From contig NZ_CP023276.1 in NCBI RefSeq assembly GCF_003065365.1, forward strand, positions 868,001-932,000: DNA of 64,000 bases, given 5' to 3'. Below the pieces are notes generated by a model. That model had not been told where the DNA came from, did not search any database, and saw nothing but the letters and a program-made list of their open reading frames with translations. The translations under genes were made by a program, and so were the position numbers. This document shows, piece after piece, positions 17,813 through 26,159 of this stretch. Position 1 is the first letter of the stretch, and each line of letters opens with the position of its first letter. This DNA comes from Polynucleobacter difficilis. GTDB lineage: Bacteria > Pseudomonadota > Gammaproteobacteria > Burkholderiales > Burkholderiaceae.

Positions 17813-18934
17813 ATGCAAACCGGCCTTAACCCATCCCAGCCAGCACCTACTATTCAGCACATTATTCAGATTGTCCGCAATTGGGGTCCCGTGGGCGGCA
17901 TGGAATCTTATGTTTGGCATTTAAGCCATGCGCTAGCCGAGCGCAATTACCAGGTCACCATCATTTGCGAAAAATCCCATGCAGGTACCGATGCTGGCAA
18001 CATTCATGTGATTGAAACGGGTTTATTACCAGCAAAGCCGCGTTGGATTTTGTATTGGCGTTTTGCAAATAAAGTGGAGGCCGTGGTTCAATCGATTCAA
18101 GGTCAGTGCATTGTGCATAGCCACGAGCGCTCTATTGGCCACGATCTCACCACCTTTCATTCGATGCCGTTTGCCGGAATAAAAGAGAAATCGATTTGGC
18201 GTCGATTATCGATTCGGGTATGGGCTTATTTGCGAATGGAGGCGCGTGAGCTTGGTGCATCACCGAATCCCGCTGTTGCTATTGTTCCCGTGTCCGCAGT
18301 CATTGCCAATGCGATTTCGAGGTATTACCCTTCGGTGGTGAATCAAATCGTCTCCCCCATTTCCCCAGGTGTCATGGTGATGCCACAACGACCACAGCGC
18401 ATTGTCCCTATGGACGGTGGCACGATTGGTTTTATTGGAAAAGAGTGGGGCCGCAAGGGATTTGCTCTTTTTATGCAAATCGCAACGCAGTTACAAAAGC
18501 AACGTCCTCATTTGCAGCTCGTCGTGCTCGGCCCAGAGCAGGCCGAGGTAGCCGATCAGTGCCGCAACTATCCCGGCGCCATTGCGTTTTTGGGCTGGCA
18601 ATCCAGCGGGTCTTTTTTTCAGGATCTGGATTTACTTATTCACCCGGCGTCCAGCGAGGCTTATGGCATGGTCATTGCTGAGGCGATGGCATGCCATGTG
18701 CCGGTACTCGTATCCGATGCCTGCGGGGCAGCAGTGGATGTGTCCGAACGCCATGGAACAGTTTTGTCCTTGCATGATCCAGTCAGCGAATGGGCGCAAG
18801 CTGGCGAGGCATTGCTCTGTAATGCACAGTCCATGGCGGGATATCTTCGGCCATGGGCGCAGGTTGCTACAGAATACGAAACGCAATACCGCGCCATTTC
18901 ATCAAAAAAATACCAAACCACCACAAAACCATAA
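17813..18934 (+). CDS. Glycosyltransferase family 4-type (GT-B) protein
   Basis: A 373-aa GT-B glycosyltransferase. The N-terminal domain opens IIQIVRNWGPVGGMESYVWH, the glycine loop seen in GT4 enzymes. The C-terminal domain has IGFIGKEWGRKGFALFMQ and the nucleotide-sugar motif HPASSEAYGMVIAEAMAC with an EX7E arrangement. It probably adds a sugar to a lipid-linked or cell-surface glycan; donor and acceptor are unknown. The next gene begins 4 nt after its stop. Confidence 0.88.
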   Translation: MQTGLNPSQPAPTIQHIIQIVRNWGPVGGMESYVWHLSHALAERNYQVTIICEKSHAGTDAGNIHVIETGLLPAKPRWILYWRFANKVEAVVQSIQGQCIVHSHERSIGHDLTTFHSMPFAGIKEKSIWRRLSIRVWAYLRMEARELGASPNPAVAIVPVSAVIANAISRYYPSVVNQIVSPISPGVMVMPQRPQRIVPMDGGTIGFIGKEWGRKGFALFMQIATQLQKQRPHLQLVVLGPEQAEVADQCRNYPGAIAFLGWQSSGSFFQDLDLLIHPASSEAYGMVIAEAMACHVPVLVSDACGAAVDVSERHGTVLSLHDPVSEWAQAGEALLCNAQSMAGYLRPWAQVATEYETQYRAISSKKYQTTTKP

Positions 18935-18938
18935 CAAC

Positions 18939-20978
18939 ATGAAATACAACCTGCAGCTGACTTTTCAATATGGCCTCACCATTTTTCTGAGTGCGTTCTT
19001 GCTGTTTCAGGTTCAGCCCCTGATTGGAAAAATGATCTTGCCATGGTTTGGCGGCTCTGCATCGGTTTGGACAACCTGTATGCTGTTTTTCCAAGCTACC
19101 TTGCTATTTGGTTATATCTATTCGCATTGGATTGTGAAGGCGCTCAGCCCTTATCGGCAGAGCATATTGCACATCGCATTACTGCTGATTAGCTTGTCGT
19201 TGCTGCCATTGGCCGCCAGTGAGTCATGGAAGCCCGCCGGCAGTGAAAATCCGACTCTACAAATCTTAGGCCTTTTGTTTGCCTCGATCGGACTACCTTA
19301 TTTTGTGCTATCAACTACCGGTCCTCTGATTCAGGCTTGGTTTGCACGTGAGCGTACGGGCGGCGTCCCTTACCGCTTGTTTGCCCTGTCTAATTTTGGA
19401 TCGATGCTGGCTTTATTGGCTTACCCCATTGCCTTTGAGCCCATGCTGCCAACGCAATGGCAATCATATTGTTGGTCGGCTTTGTATGCCATCTTCGTTC
19501 TTACTTGTGGCATCTTGGCATGGCGCAATCGCCATAGCATCGCCCTGATTGAGGCGGAGAAAGAATCAGTAGCCGCACCCACCGCATTGCATTTATTAAC
19601 TTGGATTCTGTTGGCAGCATGCCCTTCGATCCTGATGGTGGCGGATACCAGCTTCTTAACTGAAAACATTGCGCCCGTCCCAATGATCTGGGTTGCTCCT
19701 TTGGTCCTGTACCTACTGTCGTTCATTATCTGCTTTGAGGGGAGTGGTTGGTATCGGCGGAAGTTGTTCTTGCCTCTACTAGTAGCCTCGCTCTTCATTC
19801 TGGCTTATTTGCCTACGCTTGGCTTAAATGAGCTACCGGTGATGATTTCGACGGGCGTTAATTTGTTTTCATTCTTTGTGGTCTGCATGGTTTGCCATGG
19901 CGAGTTGGCGGCCCAGCAGCCAAATTCGCGCTACTTGACTACGTATTACTTAATGCTAGCCGTTGGCGGGGTGATGGGCGGTTTCTTTGTGGGCATTATT
20001 GCGCCATATTGGTTCACAGAAAATTATGAGCTATCCATTGGTATCGTATTAACTGGGATTGTGGTCGCATTGGTTTTTTTATCCAATACACGATTTAAAA
20101 CGAAGCAACTCAAGTTGACGGCTGCCGCCGGTATTGCTTCCTTTCTGGTGCTCGTTAGCGTGATTCGCATTGACGATCATTCCCACGACATTGCCGGCAT
20201 TGAGCTCAGCCAGCGTAATTTTTATGGCACCCTAAAGGTGTATGTGGATGAGGCCCGTGGTTATAAAACCATGCAGCACGGTCAGATTAGCCATGGCAGT
20301 CAGTTTACGGATCCCGCCAAAGCCCAAGAACCTACTACCTATTATGTTCGCGAGAGTGGGGTGGGCCAGGCGATTCTAGTCAAGTCCCAGTCCAGTGAGC
20401 CGATCAAAGTTGGCGTGGTCGGTCTAGGCGTTGGCACCCTGGCTGGGTATGCGCGTAAGGGCGACGTATATCGCTTTTATGAAATTAATCCGGACGTAAT
20501 TGATGCCGCTCAAAAGCACTTTACATTTCTATCCAATAGCGCCGCCAGCATCCAGCATGTATTGGGTGATGCACGCTTACGCTTGGAGCAGGAGCCCAAT
20601 CAGCAATTTGATGTGCTGGTGATTGATGCCTTTTCGGGAGATTCCGTACCCATTCATTTATTGACCAAGGAAGCATTTACGCAATACTTTAGGCACTTAA
20701 AGAGCGACGGCATCCTGGCGCTGCACATAACCAATCGTTTTTTGGACTTAAAGCCTGTAGTAAAAACAGCTAGTAATGCTTTTGATCAAGATGTGAAAGT
20801 AGTGCGCTTTGCCGCATCAGAAACCAAGGTGGGTTACCGGTCAGAGTGGGCGCTGATTAGCAAAGACAAAAAAGCCTTTCGGGATATTCAATTCGTCAAT
20901 GCGGAAGAAATTGATACCCCAAAAGAGTTTAATTTGTGGCGTGATGATTACAGCAGTCTCTTGTCCATCATCAAATAG
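18939..20978 (+). CDS. Membrane-fused spermidine-synthase-like protein
   Basis: A 679-aa protein. The N-terminal half has about 10-12 hydrophobic helices and opens with FLSAFLLFQVQPLIGKMILP, the hallmark of the fused MFS/spermidine-synthase family. The C-terminal third is a Rossmann methyltransferase-like domain with VGVVGLGVGTLAGYA and FYEINPDVIDAAQKHF, then DVLVIDAFSGDSVPIHLL. Whether it makes a polyamine is unproven for this fused family. The reading frame extends upstream to 18582 inside the previous gene in another frame; the ATG at 18939 gives the family N-terminus. Confidence 0.9.
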   Translation: MKYNLQLTFQYGLTIFLSAFLLFQVQPLIGKMILPWFGGSASVWTTCMLFFQATLLFGYIYSHWIVKALSPYRQSILHIALLLISLSLLPLAASESWKPAGSENPTLQILGLLFASIGLPYFVLSTTGPLIQAWFARERTGGVPYRLFALSNFGSMLALLAYPIAFEPMLPTQWQSYCWSALYAIFVLTCGILAWRNRHSIALIEAEKESVAAPTALHLLTWILLAACPSILMVADTSFLTENIAPVPMIWVAPLVLYLLSFIICFEGSGWYRRKLFLPLLVASLFILAYLPTLGLNELPVMISTGVNLFSFFVVCMVCHGELAAQQPNSRYLTTYYLMLAVGGVMGGFFVGIIAPYWFTENYELSIGIVLTGIVVALVFLSNTRFKTKQLKLTAAAGIASFLVLVSVIRIDDHSHDIAGIELSQRNFYGTLKVYVDEARGYKTMQHGQISHGSQFTDPAKAQEPTTYYVRESGVGQAILVKSQSSEPIKVGVVGLGVGTLAGYARKGDVYRFYEINPDVIDAAQKHFTFLSNSAASIQHVLGDARLRLEQEPNQQFDVLVIDAFSGDSVPIHLLTKEAFTQYFRHLKSDGILALHITNRFLDLKPVVKTASNAFDQDVKVVRFAASETKVGYRSEWALISKDKKAFRDIQFVNAEEIDTPKEFNLWRDDYSSLLSIIK

Positions 20979-21053
20979 GCAGGTGGATCTGATTCAATCT
21001 TCGCTCGATACGTGACCGCAACGATTTTTGACTAATCTTCATCTCGTTATTCA

Positions 21054-22754
21054 ATGACTTCATCTGCCACGCCACTGGAATTTGACACCATTATTGTCGG
21101 TGCCGGTAGTGCGGGCTGTCTTTTGGCTAACCGGCTCTCTGCCGACCCAAAACACCGGGTGCTATTACTTGAAGCTGGCGGTGAAGATGATTCGTTTTGG
21201 ATTAAGGTTCCGGTAGGCTATTTATTTACGATTAACAATCGGCGAACGGATTGGTGTTTTAAAACAGAAGCGGATCCTGGATTGAATCAACGTTCGATTC
21301 ATTACGCCAGAGGCAAGGGCATCGGTGGATCATCGTCCATCAATGCCATGATTTATATGCGCGGGCAGGCCAGCGACTATGCGCGCTGGTCAGAGCTGAT
21401 AGGCGATCCCACATGGCAATGGGATAGAACACTAGAGACTTATAAATCACTCGAAGATTACTACGCCGGCGCTAATGCATGGCATGGCGACTCTGGCGAG
21501 ATGCGCGTAGAGCGGCCCCGCGTGCAGTGGGACATTCTGGATGCGTGGCGTGAGGCAGCTAATCAGCAAGGAATACCGAAGATTGAGGAGTTCAATCGGG
21601 GCGATAACGAAGGTTGCGCCTACTTTCAGATGACGCAAAAGCGAGGAGAGCGTTGGTCGATGGCCGATGCCTACTTGCACCCCATTAGAGATCGCAAAAA
21701 TCTAACCATACTGACTAAAGCCCAAGTGTTGCAGTTAAAACTACGCCCCATTAGTGCCGCAAGCTTAAATCAACATCGCTTCACGCAGTCGGCTTGGCAC
21801 GACGCTCAAACGGAAGTGTATGGATTGGATTTTTTGCACGATGGCGTTCGCAAAACAGCCCTAGCCCAAGATCAGGTCATCCTCTCGGCCGGATCGATTG
21901 GATCGCCGCACCTAATGCAGGTTTCAGGGATCGGATCAAGACCCCATCTTGAGAGCATTGGCGTTAAAACCCAGGTAGAGCTACCTGGCGTTGGTGAAAA
22001 TCTGCAAGATCATTTACAAATACGCACCGTATACCAGGTTGATAACTGCAAAACCGTCAACACGCTCTATAAAAATTGGCTAACCCGAATTGGCATGGGT
22101 CTGGAGTATGTGTTTAAGCGGACTGGGCCATTGACGATGCCACCATCTACGTTGGGTGCATTTACGAAAAGCGACCCCAGTCAGACAAGTGCCAATATTG
22201 AATGGCATGTGCAGCCTCTATCCTTGCCTAAATTTGGCGAGCCACTGCATCCATTTAATGCGATTACGCCAAGCGTATGCAATTTACGCCCCAGCTCGCG
22301 TGGCTGGATTAGGGCGGTATCGCCTGACGCCCTGCAAGATCCGCAGATTCATTGCAACTACTTATCTACGTCCGATGACATGGCGGTAGCTGTTGCCAGC
22401 CTAAGGATTACTCGGGAGATCATGGCCAGCCCCGCACTCCAGCCATTTAATCCAAAAGAGGTACTGCCTGGACCTGATATTCAAAATGATGCGGACTTAG
22501 AAGAGGCGGCCCGAAATTTAGGGACTACCATTTTTCATCCCGTTAGCACCTGTGCTATGGGTAAGGTAGATCAATACGGCAAAGCAGAAAATTCCAACAC
22601 AGTACTTGATTCAGAATGCCGTGTCAGAGGCGTTGCTCGGCTGCGGGTCATCGATGCATCTGCCATGCCTTGCATTACCTCTGGCAACACCAATGCTCCT
22701 GTTATGTTGATTGCAGAGACAGTGGCGCTAAAGATGCTCGCAGAGCGAGCATAG
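21054..22754 (+). CDS. GMC-family FAD-dependent oxidoreductase (choline dehydrogenase-like)
   Basis: A 566-aa flavoenzyme with the N-terminal dinucleotide-binding motif IIVGAGSAGCLLANRLS and the GMC signatures ARGKGIGGSSSINAMIYMRG and LSAGSIGSPHLMQVSGIG. The C-terminal HPVSTCAMG and the Asn-containing SGNTNAPVMLIAE supply the catalytic His/Asn pair region. It oxidises an alcohol to an aldehyde or ketone; the substrate is unknown. It stands alone with a short hairpin after its stop. Confidence 0.93.
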   Translation: MTSSATPLEFDTIIVGAGSAGCLLANRLSADPKHRVLLLEAGGEDDSFWIKVPVGYLFTINNRRTDWCFKTEADPGLNQRSIHYARGKGIGGSSSINAMIYMRGQASDYARWSELIGDPTWQWDRTLETYKSLEDYYAGANAWHGDSGEMRVERPRVQWDILDAWREAANQQGIPKIEEFNRGDNEGCAYFQMTQKRGERWSMADAYLHPIRDRKNLTILTKAQVLQLKLRPISAASLNQHRFTQSAWHDAQTEVYGLDFLHDGVRKTALAQDQVILSAGSIGSPHLMQVSGIGSRPHLESIGVKTQVELPGVGENLQDHLQIRTVYQVDNCKTVNTLYKNWLTRIGMGLEYVFKRTGPLTMPPSTLGAFTKSDPSQTSANIEWHVQPLSLPKFGEPLHPFNAITPSVCNLRPSSRGWIRAVSPDALQDPQIHCNYLSTSDDMAVAVASLRITREIMASPALQPFNPKEVLPGPDIQNDADLEEAARNLGTTIFHPVSTCAMGKVDQYGKAENSNTVLDSECRVRGVARLRVIDASAMPCITSGNTNAPVMLIAETVALKMLAERA

Positions 22755-22759
22755 TATCT

Positions 22760-22781
22760 GGCTAGTAAAAAAAGACTAGCC
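22760..22781 (+). terminator. Possible weak terminator hairpin after the GMC gene
   Basis: A 7-bp stem GGCTAGT / ACTAGCC around an A-rich 8-nt loop. There is no T-run after it, so termination efficiency is doubtful. Confidence 0.35.
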
Positions 22782-22798
22782 TCTACGACGTAAAAGAA

Positions 22799-23059
22799 TC
22801 AGTGCACAATTGCTTTTTGAGCTAGTTTCCTGCGTTTATTAAGCAGCCAAGCGGTATGGATTCGGGTGAGGACCATGATTGGCCACAGTGAAGCGCAAAG
22901 TAGAACCCAGAAAATACGACTTTCAAAAAATGGGTTTTCTTCTGAGCCTTTTGCCGTGTGAGGTCCCTCGCTAAATAAGTGCCGCTTTGAAAACGTTGCA
23001 AACCCAAAACAGGCACCAAAGAGTATAAAAAGGCTGATATAAATCGAGTCGCTCATCAT
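22799..23059 (-). CDS. Hypothetical small membrane protein
   Basis: An 86-aa protein with two hydrophobic segments (about residues 5-22 and 48-68) and a basic C-terminus (LNKRRKLAQK). No family is recognised. The start ATG at 23059 has GAGGTAAAA immediately upstream as a ribosome-binding site. It is the last chromosomal gene before the island boundary. Confidence 0.6.
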   Translation of the reverse strand: MMSDSIYISLFILFGACFGFATFSKRHLFSEGPHTAKGSEENPFFESRIFWVLLCASLWPIMVLTRIHTAWLLNKRRKLAQKAIVH

Positions 23060-23112
23060 TTTTACCTCACAGCAGTTGTGTAAAGTAAATATTACATTAA
23101 AGATGTAAAAGA

Positions 23113-23142
23113 AAAAGCCCCTTATTTTCTAAAGGGGCTTTT
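23113..23142. terminator. Bidirectional terminator, probably the native one downstream of tRNA-Asn
   Basis: An 11-bp stem AAAAGCCCCTT / AAGGGGCTTTT with an 8-nt loop and T-runs on both strands. On the minus strand it lies directly after the 3' end of the tRNA-Asn remnant, so before island insertion it would have ended the tRNA transcript. Confidence 0.8.
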
Positions 23143-23149
23143 GATGTAT

Positions 23150-23195
23150 TTGGCTCCTCGACCTGGGCTCGAACCAGGGACCTACGGATTAACAG
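23150..23195. repeat. Left attachment repeat (3' fragment of tRNA-Asn)
   Basis: 46 bp identical to 49667-49712. It runs from the anticodon loop to just past the CCA end of tRNA-Asn on the minus strand. The 5' half of the tRNA is missing here: sequence diverges immediately after AACAG, so this copy is not a functional tRNA. Confidence 0.92.
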
Positions 23196-23252
23196 CAACG
23201 GAGTCTCGGAAAATCCACAACCAATACAAGCGGTTGCGTCTGTTAAACCTCG

Positions 23253-23272
23253 GTGCGCTATGAAGTGCGCTA
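23253..23272 (+). promoter_or_regulatory. Paired GTGCGCTA motifs, putative integrase arm sites (left)
   Basis: Two GTGCGCTA copies at 23253-23260 and 23265-23272, spaced 12 bp, 58 bp inside the left repeat. The same octamer occurs twice, spaced 11 bp, just inside the right repeat. Short direct repeats flanking both att cores are the usual form of tyrosine-integrase arm sites. Confidence 0.55.
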
Positions 23273-23336
23273 AAAAAGTTTCGATGTATTTCTCAGAAAA
23301 CACTTATCAAAACTATAGGTAATGCCATATACTGAA

Positions 23337-23356
23337 TACTGTTTATATATACAGTT
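23337..23356 (+). promoter_or_regulatory. Probable LexA (SOS) box
   Basis: CTGT at 23339, eight alternating A/T bases, then ACAG ending at 23354: an exact CTGT-N8-ACAG, the LexA consensus used in E. coli and in betaproteobacteria, with an AT-rich TATATAT core. It ends 13 nt before the start of the DUF2188-like gene, where binding would block transcription. Confidence 0.7.
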
Positions 23357-23367
23357 AAAGGCTACAA

Positions 23368-23613
23368 ATGGCTAATTTAAAGAAATACGAGGTTGGTTAC
23401 GACCGTAAGGCAGAAAATTGGAAGTTAAAAGAGCAAGGCAGTAGCAAAGTCATAGCAGAGTCTGGCATTAAGGCGGGCTTGGTAACTGGTGGAAAATTAG
23501 CTCAGCTCCTTAGAGGTGAAGGCGGTTCAGTTCGAATCAAAAAAATGGACAACAAGATACAAGAGGAGAGAACGTATCCACGCTCAAAAGATCCTCAGAA
23601 GTCAAAAGGCTGA
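23368..23613 (+). CDS. DUF2188-like small protein
   Basis: An 81-aa basic protein. The first half, YEVGYDRKAENWKLKEQGSS, matches the strand pattern of DUF2188 (a short domain with a conserved central Trp), and the end KIQEERTYPRSKDPQKSKG is nearly the consensus C-terminus of that family. DUF2188 has no established function. It lies directly behind a probable LexA box and 2 nt before the ATPase gene, so it heads an operon of three genes. Confidence 0.7.
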   Translation: MANLKKYEVGYDRKAENWKLKEQGSSKVIAESGIKAGLVTGGKLAQLLRGEGGSVRIKKMDNKIQEERTYPRSKDPQKSKG

Positions 23614-23615
23614 AT

Positions 23616-25523
23616 ATGAATCTAGTTAAAGCCGAAATTGTTAATTTTCGTTCAATTAAAAACTTGGAGATTAATTTTTCACCTGCGTGTAGGACGCTTG
23701 TTGGAATAAATGAATCAGGCAAGACGAACATTCTTAAAGCCTTAGCGTTTCTAGATAAAAATAAAAAAATTGACCTAGCTGATCTACGATACCCTCTGCA
23801 GGGTGAATCGCAGATTCAAGAATCCTATATAAAGTTTCATTTCTCGCTAAATGATTCACAGATTAGTGAGCTTATACAGGATTCTTTAGGTGAATTACTC
23901 TGCTCCGCCAAATCATCATCTAAGATATTTCAATTTAACGAGAAGTGGGTTGGGTTGAAAAGTGCATTTGAAGACTGCAATACAGTTTTTTATCGCGTAG
24001 ACATCTTAAATGACAAGCGAACTTATAGTTACACCGTATTGAACGATGCCTTTCAATATGCAAATTCAATGTGGTTTAAGCCAAATTTATCGGTTGTGGG
24101 GGATGCAAAGGTATCGCCAGAGGATTTGAGGTTTATAAAAGATTTTGCATTTATTAACGCACAAGATTACCCCGATATACCAACGCATTACTTCAGCGAA
24201 ATCACTCATGATGATTGGAGCAATTGGCTTGGAAACTCTATAGTCTCTAAGTTAGAGAAGTTATTTCCAAAATGTATTTTTTGGGATTATCAAGACAAGA
24301 ATTTATTGCCATCATCAATTGATTTGAATGCATTTTTGCAAAATCCCGATAGCTGCCTCCCCCTTAAGAATATGTTTGAGTTAATGGGAATTGATAATAT
24401 TCAGGAAGTCATTAATAGGGAACGAAGCAGTAACAAATTTGGACTGAGAAATTTGTTTGAAAGAGTTGGGCGGACTGCAACCGACCATGTGAGCAAGGTC
24501 TGGAAAGAATGCAGAGATCTTCAAATAACTTTGGAGCCTAATGGTCCCGTTACTATTGAGGCAGGCATCAAGGATTCATTCAATAGGTTTGAGCTCATAA
24601 ATCGAAGCGACGGATTCAAAAGGTTTATTTCTTTTTTAATTATGATTTCCGCCAAGGTTAACGCGGGGACGCTTGAAAATACTCTTATCTTGATTGACGA
24701 GCCTGAAAATGGATTGCATCCATCAGGCGCGAGGTACCTTCAAAAAGAGTTGGTTAATATCTCCAAAAATAACGCAGTGGTGTTTAGTACACATTCTATT
24801 TTCATGATTGATAAATCATGCCTAGAAAGGCAGTTAATAGTCAAAAAGAAGGATGAGGTAACTGAAGCAATAGATGTTAATACTTCAAACTTTAGCGATG
24901 AAGAGGTGATTTATAACGCTTTAGGGTATTCAATATTTGAAGGCCTGTCGGAGAAAAATATCTTATTTGAGGGCTGGAAGGATAAAAAGCTATTCCAAGT
25001 GGCTTTAGGTGGTAAGCCCCCTGAACGGCACTCCAATATTAAAAGCTTATTTAAAACTCTAGGGGTTGCGCATTTACAGGGTGCATCTGATGCAAGAAGA
25101 GTTGCACCATTGCTCGAGCTGGCCAATAGAAAATATTTAATTGTTAGTGATGCTGATGATAGGGCTAAGAGTGAGCAAGCCTCATTTAATGGTATCGGTA
25201 AATGGAAAAGATGGGATGAGATATCTCCTTTGCATAAAATTATTACGGGTGAAGATTTTATAAAAAATGATTTTGTCCTCAAGTGCTTGAGGTTAGCTCT
25301 AAAGGAAAGTGGATTGTCAATTGAAGTAAGCGAAGAAGATCTAGCTGGTAATGGAGGAAAAATCGCAGCTATTGACAAATTTTTAGGGCGACATATGCAA
25401 AAAGATAAGCGGAAACCTTTCATTGATAGATTGAAAGATCGGATGGCAAACCAATTAACTAGAAAAGATTTGGAAGATTATTTTTATGACTACCTGGCTG
25501 AGTTGCCCAGTCAATTTGATTGA
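23616..25523 (+). CDS. OLD-like AAA ATPase with a C-terminal TOPRIM domain
   Basis: A 635-aa protein. The N-terminal SMC/ABC-like ATPase has Walker A GINESGKT (30-37), a signature-type SDGFKRF (331-337), Walker B LILIDEPENGLHP (357-369) and the H-loop STHS (391-394). The C-terminal part fits a TOPRIM nuclease: ILFEGWKD with Glu452 and LIVSDADD with Asp512 and Asp514. This architecture is that of OLD-family and GajA-type nucleases used in phage defence. The partner genes differ from Gabija (no UvrD-like helicase). It follows the DUF2188-like gene by 2 nt and precedes the HEPN-like gene by 15 nt. AT-rich relative to chromosomal neighbours. Confidence 0.82.
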   Translation: MNLVKAEIVNFRSIKNLEINFSPACRTLVGINESGKTNILKALAFLDKNKKIDLADLRYPLQGESQIQESYIKFHFSLNDSQISELIQDSLGELLCSAKSSSKIFQFNEKWVGLKSAFEDCNTVFYRVDILNDKRTYSYTVLNDAFQYANSMWFKPNLSVVGDAKVSPEDLRFIKDFAFINAQDYPDIPTHYFSEITHDDWSNWLGNSIVSKLEKLFPKCIFWDYQDKNLLPSSIDLNAFLQNPDSCLPLKNMFELMGIDNIQEVINRERSSNKFGLRNLFERVGRTATDHVSKVWKECRDLQITLEPNGPVTIEAGIKDSFNRFELINRSDGFKRFISFLIMISAKVNAGTLENTLILIDEPENGLHPSGARYLQKELVNISKNNAVVFSTHSIFMIDKSCLERQLIVKKKDEVTEAIDVNTSNFSDEEVIYNALGYSIFEGLSEKNILFEGWKDKKLFQVALGGKPPERHSNIKSLFKTLGVAHLQGASDARRVAPLLELANRKYLIVSDADDRAKSEQASFNGIGKWKRWDEISPLHKIITGEDFIKNDFVLKCLRLALKESGLSIEVSEEDLAGNGGKIAAIDKFLGRHMQKDKRKPFIDRLKDRMANQLTRKDLEDYFYDYLAELPSQFD

Positions 25524-25538
25524 GATTAAAGGGGCTTA

Positions 25539-26018
25539 ATGTATCCAATATCCATTGGTTTGGATGGCGCGATTCTTAGGATAGAGAAGTTAGCTGAGAA
25601 TGGTCACTACGCAGAAGCATTGTTGACTACTGTTTTTACATATGAGAAAACCCTCAAGAGGAGTGTAAGAATCGCTATTCTTGCAAGAGGGTTCTCGTCA
25701 AGACAGGCTGATATGCTAATGAAGAAAGGTGGGCTTCAGTCGTTAATTGATTTGTGGCCAATATTCGATATTGACTTCATTCCTTTTGAGCGGGTTATTG
25801 GTCAAAACTCTTATCAAACGCTTAAAAAGGCAAGCAAGATGAGAAATGACCTAGTTCATGGTTCGTCAGTATTTAAATTGGACGCATGTAGAGAGATGTC
25901 AAAAATTTTACTGAGCCAAATTAAGGATTTGCATAGTATAGTTATAGGCAGATACGGTCGCGATCCATGGTCAAAAATACATGGCAAAAGAAATGCATCA
26001 CTCCCGTGGACTTCTTAA
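25539..26018 (+). CDS. HEPN-like protein with an RX4H motif (putative RNase effector)
   Basis: A 159-aa helical protein. Residues 102-107 are RNDLVH, the RX4-6H motif that forms the active site of HEPN RNases, in the usual context of a long helix (KKASKMRNDLVHGS). The N-terminal helices (LAENGHYAEALLTTVFTYEKTL) also fit a HEPN four-helix bundle. HEPN proteins in toxin-antitoxin, CRISPR and abortive-infection systems cleave RNA, others bind nucleotides. Placed 15 nt after the OLD-like ATPase in the SOS-linked cassette. No terminator is evident before hipB, which has its own promoter region. Confidence 0.65.
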   Translation: MYPISIGLDGAILRIEKLAENGHYAEALLTTVFTYEKTLKRSVRIAILARGFSSRQADMLMKKGGLQSLIDLWPIFDIDFIPFERVIGQNSYQTLKKASKMRNDLVHGSSVFKLDACREMSKILLSQIKDLHSIVIGRYGRDPWSKIHGKRNASLPWTS

Positions 26019-26119
26019 TAGATAGCGCTCTAAAAAACTTCACTTTTCCACTCTTTTAAATTGTTTTTCTGAAAATTCCGGTTTAGGCATTAATCTATAA
26101 ATTATATTTGCTATTAAAA

Positions 26120-26154
26120 TAGTAAATAAGGCCAATAGTATGCTATATTTACTA
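26120..26154. promoter_or_regulatory. Probable hipB operator/promoter
   Basis: Inverted repeat TAGTAAATA (26120-26128) / TATTTACTA (26146-26154) with an inner palindrome ATAGTATGCTAT (26135-26146), ending 5 nt before the hipB start. Autoregulation by HipB at such palindromes is the rule in this family. Confidence 0.6.
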
Positions 26155-26159
26155 CTATT

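Noticed and set aside
18582..18938. Upstream extension of the spermidine-synthase-like frame into the glycosyltransferase gene
   Set aside because: The extension is a shadow in another frame of the glycosyltransferase. The family N-terminus (FLSAFLLFQVQPLIG) starts right after the ATG at 18939.
23150..23195. Second tRNA-Asn gene at the left island end
   Set aside because: Only the 3' half is present; sequence diverges in the anticodon loop, so no cloverleaf is possible.
24911..25423. 170-aa minus-strand frame inside the OLD-like gene
   Set aside because: Ser/Leu-rich antisense of the TOPRIM region without a ribosome-binding site.
23616..26018. Gabija or PARIS defence system
   Set aside because: The ATPase/TOPRIM protein resembles GajA in layout, but the partner is HEPN-like rather than a UvrD-type helicase, and there is no DUF4435-type partner as in PARIS.
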